From Rhytidiadelphus loreus (taxonomy: Eukaryota; Streptophyta; Bryopsida; Hypnales; Hylocomiaceae): a DNA stretch of 64,000 nt. Positions 56,731 to 64,000 of this stretch are shown in pieces. Below the pieces are notes generated by a model. It was not told where the DNA came from, made no database searches, and worked only from the letters and a program-made list of their open reading frames with translations. Location of the stretch: the NCBI GenBank assembly GCA_947034895.1, contig OX344764.1:5704001-5768000 (forward strand), in the 5' to 3' direction. Each line of letters begins with the position of its first letter. Position 1 is the first letter of the stretch. Both the position numbers and the translations under genes were made by a program.

Positions 56731-57869
56731 TAAGGTAGGTGACTCGAATTGCGACCCGCTTCTTGGAACCGTCCCTATAGGAGGCTCTGAAATGGACACT
56801 AAGCAATTTTGAAATGGACACTAAGCAGTTTCGAAATGGGCTTTTGATAATGTGAGAGCTTAATAAGGTTTGATAGATGTTGGTTTATACTACACATATG
56901 GTGTAATAAGAGCCAGGGTGGGTCGATTTTGAACTAAGAGTGGATACAAGACATGTGTTCGCTTCATTTTTGCAAGAAACAAATTTATGGCTGAACATCC
57001 TTTCACTAAAATGATTCTCAGTCACTCATTAATTCTTGGATTGATATGAAATTTTAGACACACAAACTAGACTATTAGGCGCAACTTTTCCAACAAAAAT
57101 ATTGAAAACGAACCTTGTATGAAGAAGTTATAAGCCGCCGAAGTTCACTGTGATTGAAGAATGTCGGGATTTAGAACTTCGAATTGCTCCCAAACATTCA
57201 AAACAACTTGAATTGACATGAAAATTTTACCACAATAACTAGACTTCAAGGGGAACATAACCCAACAAATTTTACTGAAAACAAACTTAGAATGAAGGAG
57301 ATAGAAGCCCCCAAAGCTGCAGCCAGCAGATGCAGTTTGGTGAACTTAAATTGAACTTGTGAACTTCGATTGGCTCCCAAAAAATCAGTATAACTCGGAT
57401 TGATCTGAAAATTGTATCTCACAAACTAGAAGAGAGAGCGCAAATTTTACAACAAGTTTTATTGAATTTGGAAATCGGATGCAAAAGTTAGAGCACTTTG
57501 AATTGGACTTCAAAGTATGTGAAGACAATATTGATTCTTTGGCTTCAGTTTAGTAAAGGTCACATTTAGGAACCTTAAATATTACTTGTTCAATGCTTCA
57601 TTGCTTGTTTTTGGTCACACCATATCTTTTTTCAGACCGCGCGTGTGGGTTTTGCAAGGCCTAGGATCACAAATAGGTGTCTATGGCAGAATTCTTTGGA
57701 AATTCATAAGTAATTCATAAATGCTCAGAAAAATATGAAACCACTTGGGTTGCATCCTGCATCGACTTCTCTTCAAGTGAAAAATAAGTGAAAATATTTT
57801 TAGGCATCCGAAAACCATCGAAAAGGTCCAACAGCTGGTAAACTGACGGTTTATGAGCACACTACCTTA
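56731..57869. mobile_element. 1.1-kb TA-flanked AGGTA/TACCT element
   Basis: The insertion reads GAAG-TA-AGGTAGGTGACTCG ... GCACACTACCT-TA-GGCC. The X copy at 24.08 kb has the single TA (AAG-TA-GGCCC), so the duplication is the dinucleotide TA. Inside is a 170-190-bp tandem repeat (56995-57540). No transposase frame. Confidence 0.85.
56995..57540 (+). repeat. Three imperfect ~170-190-bp tandem units inside the element
   Basis: Each unit carries TTGGATTGATATGAAAATTT-like, ACAAACTAGA, CAACAAATTTTATTGAA-like and GAAGGAGATAGAAGCC-like words in order; anchors fall at 57038, 57209 and 57397. An inverted copy of the array is at 63395-64000. Confidence 0.7.
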
Positions 57870-58374
57870 GGCCAAACAAAAAGTAACACAAATTAATAAC
57901 TGGAACCATGCTCATACGCTTAAGGTATGTCCACACCTGGAGTTTGGTAACAACGATGTAAAATTGTAACACCTCTGACAAAAACAGAAAGGTACAAGCA
58001 TTTGGTCAGAGGCCGTTTGGCATTGGTTCGGTATATTTACAGTCTTATGAAACTATCAATTGTTCAGACCTGGGGCATAATATTCAATAACTAGAGATTG
58101 TCTTCAGTCTTCACAAACGCTATCTTTCCCTCTCGAGAGTCCTCGTCCCCAAATCATGAAGAACAAAGATACAACTTTAATAGCAATGTCATTTGACCAT
58201 TTCCCATTATGAAAGTGTTTTGATGGCAAATTGAAGGGAAACTTCATTGGCGTTTGAAGGGGTGAAGGGTGGAGACATCATTTTTATAAAGAAATTTATT
58301 GTCCATTGTAAATCCTCAAAGGCTATGGGATAATTTGAAGATGAGAATTTGACCGCTCATTGTCAAAACCTAGG

Positions 58375-58860
58375 AATTATGTTTGAAGTAGAATTTCAAA
58401 CCTCATTTAGTCATAGTATAATAAAAAAATTCAAAAAACTTTGAACCCAAAAAAGTTCTTAAATCAAGTCAAAATTCATCTCCAAAAATCCATTTGATAT
58501 TTCAAGACTTCAATTCAAAGTTATGGACAAAAATCGGAGAAAGTGTTTGAAAATGTCAAAAGAAAATATCCCTTCCAACACCTCTCTGAAATTTGTCCAT
58601 AACTTTTGATTGAAGACTTGAAATATTAAAAGAATTTTTGGAGATGAATATAAAATTCATTTAACAACTTTTTTTGGTTTAAAGTTTTTTCAAAAAATTT
58701 ATTCTACTATGCCTGAACGAGGTCTGAAATTATACTCTAAACTCAATTCTTGCTTTAGACTTAACTATGAGCTCTTATAATTTGAGTTCACATATCCCAC
58801 ATTGTTTATTCTACTTCCTACCACCCTTTATGTATATAAAGAAATTGTCTTTCAAATTCT
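58375..58860. repeat. Foldback family F, copy D
   Basis: The arms share AATTTCAAACCTCATTTAG, AAATCCATTTGATATTTCAA and their complements with copies A and C. The outer left arm is truncated relative to the right arm, which ends TATGTATATAAAGAAATTG. Confidence 0.8.
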
Positions 58861-59047
58861 ACACACCCACAAAGAAAGGCTTAAGAAGCAAGTGAGATAG
58901 TTCAGTTCATATAGTTCTCTTTGAGAGTGTTATGTAATTACCCATATTGCCTTGCATTAAGAAAGAGCGTTGTTAGTGCATAGGAATCAACAGAGTTGGA
59001 AGGTTATAACTTTTCAACCACAACTTGCAATGTCAGAGAGCAATGAA

Positions 59048-59344
59048 TAAGGTAGGTGGCTGTAAATGCGACCCGACTCTAAAAGTGATCTGGTACATTT
59101 TGACTCTAACATGTACCAGAGGTGTACATTCCAGGAGGGGTCGCTTTTAGAAACCACTATGTTTTCAACTTCAAAAATTCATAACTAATTCCACGAAGGT
59201 TCGAAAAATATGAAACGACTTGGATTAGATGCCAATTCCATTTTTCTTACCACAAAAATTTACTGAAAATTGTGTTAAGAGATTTAGCTTCCCCAAAACT
59301 GCAAATCAGCTGTTAAAGTGTTGCTTTTACAGCCTCCTACCTTA
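59048..59344. mobile_element. 297-bp TA-flanked MITE
   Basis: Ends TAAGGTAGGTGGCTGTAAA and (reverse-complemented) TAAGGTAGGAGGCTGTAAA. The interior (ATATGAAACGACTTGGATTA) also occurs at about 6110, in a fragment ending CTACCTTA. Confidence 0.85.
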
Positions 59345-59732
59345 GTTCTAAAGTTTTCTCCAGTTAACAGCGCTTGTAAACCTTGCCAGCTTTGCAGCCA
59401 CGTAGGTTCGGTGGATACTAACGAACGATGGTCTGAACATGTCAAAGAAAAGTAAGTTATTGTAACATCGTTGGAAAGAACCCTGGCTAAGCCCAAGTGT
59501 GGACATACCTTTATTAGCACAATTTTAGATGTAGACGCCTAACTTACTTGAGGTTTTCTCCACAACTTGTCAAGTTATTATTAACCCTGTAACGCCATTG
59601 TGGCCACTACATGTCTGATGGATGACAAAGAATCTGACAAAAGTACAAATTTTAATCCTTGAAACTTTGTGCAGTAGGGGAGGTCTTACATAGTACTTTG
59701 ACCTCCAATGAGTGCCTTTTGATTTTGTTTTA

Positions 59733-60181
59733 AGGTAAACCAGCCCATTACCTTTCACTCCGAGTTTTGTCAATAGACCAGCCCAATTTTGTCACCTAAT
59801 TTTGGATCCAATTCCGTCCAGAAAACATCCAAATCCATTCTTTTTATGATGGAAATTAAAGCGTTCCATGACAAAATCAGAATTTTTATGACAATGAGGG
59901 ATAATGTGTTACTTTATTAATGGTGAATATTTTGTACTTAACTTGGGCAATTATGGGTTAGTTAGGGAACATTTATGAGTCTAATCTATGAGCGGTTTTG
60001 TAATTTCAGGGTAGACCACTTAAAAATTTCACAAAAATTATGATTTTAATCTGAAAATTATAATTCCACTTGGGTTTGATTTGTGGAACATGCGCACACC
60101 ACTAGAAAAATATATTCCCCTCTTGAAGTTGGCCGCAACATATTCAGATTGCAAATCAAGGTGGTAATGGCTGGTTTACCT
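59733..60181. mobile_element. 0.45-kb TA-flanked AGGTAAACCAGCC element
   Basis: Ends AGGTAAACCAGCCCATTACC and (reverse-complemented) AGGTAAACCAGCCATTACCA, with TA on each side. The X copy at about 24.38 kb reads through the site as TTTAAGTAGTTGATTC. The same terminus marks the element at 28432. Confidence 0.82.
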
Positions 60182-60333
60182 TAGTTGATTCGCATGGTGA
60201 TCAACCCGTCCTTACAGGGAGAGACTCAAGATATCACCAATTATATAGTGCCTTGCCATGCTTGTAAACGTCTTCTATTTGACACCTGGGCCTGTCCAGA
60301 CCAAGCTCATAAAACCCCTTCCATTTGGAGAGA

Positions 60334-60894
60334 TTTGAGGAGTCTGGGAGACTGTGAGTTGCTGAGGGTTCCCGGACTGTGAACTCTCTTTGTGAACTCT
60401 AATTTGACGTGGCCAGGAGACGGCTACATCAAATATTAATAATTTTTTAATTTTTTAATACTTTTAAATACATTTCAATTTTGAAAAAATAAATAAATAT
60501 ATATATATATATATATGTGTGTGTACACTACTACCTAAAGACTAAAGACAACGTGTTATAACGTATCCGTCGGTAGTGGTTTTATAACTAAGGTGAAATA
60601 ACTTATGTGCTGGATGCGAATGATCGGATTTTAGACTGTGTTGGATATGGCGGGAGAGTTTCAGCAACACGAGGACAGTCAAGGCAGAGCTTACCTAGCC
60701 TGCCACTCGAGCACCAGAATTTGGAATTGCAACCCCTGACCACCAGGTCATCTTTCCTTCAATTGTAAGCTTGTTTTCCCTTGTGCAATGCAAATCGTTT
60801 TGTTATACAGACTTCCCTCTGCATTGGAAGGGTGAAAAAATTTCGGAAAAGGCAATAAAGTGGAAGTGAATGCGGTAGTGTGGAGTCCGATACT
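60334..60894. other. Unassigned region with (AT)n(GT)n microsatellite
   Basis: 60497-60524 is an alternating AT then GT tract. 60335-60430 resembles an isolated half of a CATTAG-type MITE (GAGATTTGAGGAGTC, TTGACGTGGCCAGG). No coding frame. Confidence 0.4.
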
Positions 60895-63160
60895 AAGCTT
60901 TTGCCCCCCTCTGCATATATTCGGAGGATCAAAACATCATTCAGAGTAACCATGTTAAGGTTTCATTTTGTAACTATCTCTTTAGAATTTGCAGTCTTTA
61001 TAGTTGACAAGGAGATGGTGCTTTGATTTTCATCAATGTTCACTTACTAGATGGTGTCAGCATTCATGTGTTGAACTCAGTTTGAAGCCAAGCATGTGAG
61101 GCAGAAACAACCTTCAGTGTTACCGATGAGTCCGCGCACCAGTAGGCTAATTCTACCAAGATAATAACACCTTTTTTGCAAGCCTATGATTTTCCAAATT
61201 GACAATGAAATCTAGTTAAATAATGTCATTTCAGTGAGTCCCTAAGTTTCCTGCAACTGAAGCTTGTAGATCTAGTCCGCATAATTTGTTGTAAGATAGT
61301 CTTGTAAATTTGCTACCAAGATTGTTTTGTCTTGGACTATCTTGGACTTACAAAACTATCCTGCGTGAGTTGAACCCAAATTACAATCTGCTTAATATTA
61401 CATTCTGACAGGCTTGGAGAAACTTCTCAAGTAGCCCCAATTGGTTACTTTCATTAAAACTTAGTTGAGGGATAAATCCCAAGTCTCATTGCAAGCCAAA
61501 ATGGTTTTTGAGAAATTTAGGCATCCAAAATGAGGTATCAAACACAGCATCATTTTTTCTCTTCTTTTTCTTGAGATTAGAGAATTGAACAAATTTCTAG
61601 TTTAATTTATAATTTTTATGAAAACCCAATGGTTAAAATTTAAAAAGAAGTTTTTTTAGGTAGGGAAGCTCTAACTTGGCCAAGCAAAGATAGAGCCCCC
61701 ATGTCCTCCTTGCAAAAAATTTTGAGTCATGGGTCTCAAAATCCCAACAAAGACAAATTTCAAAAGTCAAAACCTTTATAGTCTTGGAAAAAACATTCAA
61801 CTCCACTTTGAATCTTTTACATTTTCCTCACCCCCTAATTTTTTTATATGTGACTTTTGTACTAATCAAGAACAAGATCCTATGGTTACAAATTCTAAAA
61901 GATGAATACTACTTGAATAATAGGTCACTAGTGTGCCTTGTGCCATTGCCACAACCAAAATAAAAATAAAAATAATTTTATAATTTTATAATTCATTAAA
62001 AAAAATTTAATTCAATAACTTTCACACAACAATGTGAAGGTTTGTGTTCTCAATGCAAACAGAAAGCTTTATGCACAAAGGAGTGCAAAGGCTTTATTTT
62101 GTAGTGTTGTGAGAGGTTGTGTTGTTGACTTGTTGGTAAAAATAGAAAGCTCTATGCACAAAGGAGTGCAAGTGTTTTGTTTTGTGGCATTTGAACATGC
62201 AAAGTGAATATTATGGTTTTTTCCAAATAAAAGATAATTTAATTCAATTTTTTGCTTCATTTAATTTTGTAACTTCCAAAATGTAGTTAGAAACGCCACA
62301 AAATAAAGTCCATGCACCTCTTCTAGCAAAGAGATGGTACCAATAATGCTCTAGGACACCTTATGGTTTTTTAGATCTCAATATATCATTAGAGAAAATT
62401 TGGGGTCTCAAGAGGGCTACTCTGCAGCTCTTAAAAGACCTTGAAATTTGTTTGTTTTTTGCAAAAGAAATCGTTTTCCCCCTATTTCTGCCTGCCTAAA
62501 TTTGTAGTGGTAGCAACACAAAAATCAAAATTAATGAATAAAAAATTGACTAAAAAATTAAAAAAAAACTTCCAGGCTGAAATAAAAATTTTAATTTAAA
62601 AAAAAAAATCGCAAAAACTAGCAGATTTTGAGATATTCACCTTAGCTGACACTAGAAGTGCGGCACTCTTTGGGGTGACAAACCAAGCTCGAAATAGCTT
62701 GGTTTGTTACCACGAGGCAACCCTCTAAAGACCCCAGAATTTTTCTAATGCAAACAAAACAAAACAAAAATCTAATTTAACCCCTAAACACCCATATTGC
62801 ATTTTTTGGCAACATAATAATTTTTGGTAGCTCACTATGAATGGATTTTTTAATTTTTTTTAATTTTTACACAATATGGGCCCAAGAAGTAACTTTAAGG
62901 CCTAATAATTTTCATAACTTTTGAAAATAAGGTTAAAAATTTATTGTAGGATATGTAGTTTTCATTGCTTAGTGGGTAGTCCAAATAGTAAAAAAGACTT
63001 GTTTAAAAATCACTTTTTTAAGAAATAAAATTTTGAAATTCTTTTTCTCAATTTAAGCTTATTTATATATATGTGGAAGGCATTGCATCATTCCATTTTG
63101 ATTAATGAGATGAAAGTTATGAGGAGTTTGAGTTTGTGGGTAGTTATGGAATCTCTACTT
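60895..63160. repeat. Dispersed repeat R, copy 3
   Basis: It is colinear with 47200-50036 from the GGAGGATCxAAACATCATTC landmark to TGGGTAGTTATGGAATCTCT, interrupted only by 62387-62750. It lacks the hAT MITE and the CATTAG MITE found in copy 2 and so dates those insertions. Confidence 0.85.
62387..62750. mobile_element. CATTAG-type foldback MITE, copy 3
   Basis: Ends CATTAGAGAAAATTTGGGGT and (reverse-complemented) CATTAGAAAAATTCTGGGGT, continuing into AGAGGG. Repeat R copy 2 reads CAATGTATCAAACAAAAC across the site, giving the exact boundaries. An inner stem AACCAAGCTC...AGCTTGGTT lies at about 62682-62705. No target duplication is evident. Confidence 0.85.
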
Positions 63161-63161
63161 G

Positions 63162-63385
63162 AACCTTTAAAGGACGAAGGGGTGCCCTTGGAAATCATCT
63201 CTTTCCATTACCGTGTGAGTCATGGGCTTTAGAAATAGCAAAAGCATTCATTGGAAGTCAAACTACTATACAAGACTTTGCCTTTTGACAACAAAATTCC
63301 AAGGATGAATAGTTGCACTTCTCTCCTATTGCATGGATTCCCTGTCATTCATCGGACGCCAAACGTCCTCCGATGTTTAACCCTA
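63162..63385. mobile_element. TTAACCC-type MITE, uninterrupted copy
   Basis: It runs from TTGAACCTTTAAAGGACG to GATGTTTAACCC. Its centre GCCTTTTGACAACAAAATTC is the uninterrupted counterpart of the site where the CACTA element at 5171 is inserted. Confidence 0.7.
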
Positions 63386-63394
63386 GACCGCCCA

Positions 63395-64000
63395 AGAAGA
63401 CAAAAAGTGTCCTCACATAGTTTTAAGTTAAATTCAAAGTACTGTAACTTTTGCATTTGATGTCCAAATTCAATAAAACTTGTTGGTAAAGTTGTGCCTT
63501 TTCTTTTAGTTTGTGTGTTAAAATTTTCAGATCAATCCAAGGGGTAATGATTTTCTGGAAGCCAATCAAAGTTCACAGGCTCAATTTGATTCACCAAAGT
63601 GCACTTCATGGCTGAAACTTCGGGGGCTTGTATCTCCTTCATCTAATGTTTGATTTAAATAAAATTTGTTGTGTTGTATTTCCCTTGAATTCTATTTATT
63701 GTGGTGAAAATTTCATGTCAATCCAAGTTGTTTTGAATGTTTGGGAGCAATTCAAAATTCAAAATCCCGCCATTTATGGACTATAGTGAACTTCGGTGGC
63801 TTGTATCTTCTTCATAAAATGTCCGTTTTCAATAAATTTTTTTGTAAAAGTTGCACATACTAGTCTATTTTGTGTGGATAAATTTTCATATAAATACAAG
63901 AATTTATGAATGACTGAGAAGCATTTTAGTAGAAGGAGGTTCAGCCCTAGATGTGTTTTTTGCAACTTTTCTTGCCTATTTTTGACCTTTGCAAGCCATT
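63395..64000 (-). repeat. Inverted copy of the ~180-bp tandem array of 57 kb, reaching the window end
   Basis: Reverse-complemented, it matches 56940-57520. Three unit anchors (TTCAGATCAATCC, TTCATGTCAATCC, TTCATATAAATAC) are spaced about 178 and 185 bases. It is cut by the end of the window. Confidence 0.7.

Larger units (their letters stand above)
57923..59510. mobile_element. 1.6-kb element with AGGTATGTCCACAC ends, two further elements nested inside
   Basis: Ends AGGTATGTCCACACCTGG and (reverse-complemented) AGGTATGTCCACACTTGG, flanked by TTA at 57920-57922 and 59511-59513. The X copy at about 24.13 kb shows the empty site GCTTATTTGCAC. It contains foldback copy D (58375-58860) and the 297-bp element (59048-59344). 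A 3-bp TTA duplication would fit PIF/Harbinger; TA plus one base would fit Tc1/mariner. Confidence 0.82.
56547..60333 (-). repeat. Dispersed repeat X, copy 3, split by three insertions
   Basis: The fragments 56547-56730, 57870-57922, 59511-59732 and 60182-60333 joined in order match 23528-24604 in the same orientation. Shared text includes GATGCCGGCCTAAG-like, AAGTAACACAAATTAATAAC, TTAGATGTAGxCGCCTAAC and GTCTTCTATTTGACACCTGG. Confidence 0.85.

Overview
The window looks like an AT-rich nuclear segment of a non-seed plant or streptophyte alga. I infer this from three things: a host gene with a spliceosomal GT-AG intron, a plant-type tyrosine-kinase-like (TKL) Ser/Thr kinase with two decayed relatives, and a non-LTR retrotransposon of the Dualen/RandI type, a group known mainly from green algae. 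The sequence does not let me name the species; a bryophyte or lycophyte is my guess from the kinase style. Only two genes look intact: a medium-chain dehydrogenase/reductase (1506-2796, two exons, + strand) and an intronless protein kinase (54314-55645, - strand). Almost everything else that can be interpreted is mobile DNA, much of it nested.

Layout. 1-3100: the oxidoreductase and its flanks. 3.4-10.1 kb: foldback and MITE territory, including a 2.05-kb non-autonomous CACTA element inserted in an older MITE (the rejoined site matches an uninterrupted relative at 63.2 kb), a 3'-terminal kinase pseudogene and a hAT-type MITE with a perfect 8-bp target duplication. 10.5-12.9 kb: a decayed pogo/jerky-like DDE transposase gene. 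14.5-25 kb: small hairpin elements, a roughly 1-kb dispersed repeat present in inverted orientation at 16.4 and 23.5 kb, a 290-bp GC-skewed tandem repeat and a DUF659-type hAT transposase relic. 28.4-31.4 kb: a TA-flanked element carrying a giant hairpin, then a 19-bp minisatellite made of two homogenised blocks.

32.1-42.7 kb is the centrepiece: a 10-kb non-LTR retrotransposon on the minus strand. ORF1 (coiled-coil C-terminus) is followed by a broken ORF2 that begins with a 2A-type peptide and then carries an AP-type endonuclease, reverse transcriptase, a possible chromo-like module, a possible Dam-like adenine-methyltransferase-fold module, RNase H, a CCHC finger and a restriction-like (R2-type) endonuclease. 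It is preceded by tandem repeats that look like promoter monomers. The dual endonuclease places it near Dualen/RandI; the two extra modules and the 2A peptide make it the best candidate for something little described.

43.1-47.2 kb is a TG...CA unit rich in internal repeats, possibly a very large solo LTR. 47.2-50.0 and 60.9-63.2 kb are two copies of one 2.3-kb repeat, each with a different MITE inserted, so each supplies the empty site for the other. 53.3-56 kb holds the kinase gene; 56.5-60.3 kb is a third copy of the 16.4/23.5-kb repeat, split by three TA-flanked elements that share AGGTA...TACCT ends and themselves contain further insertions. Functional interaction between the genes is not evident; the window is mainly a stratified record of transposition and decay. 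All coordinates and matches were read by eye, without alignment or database search.
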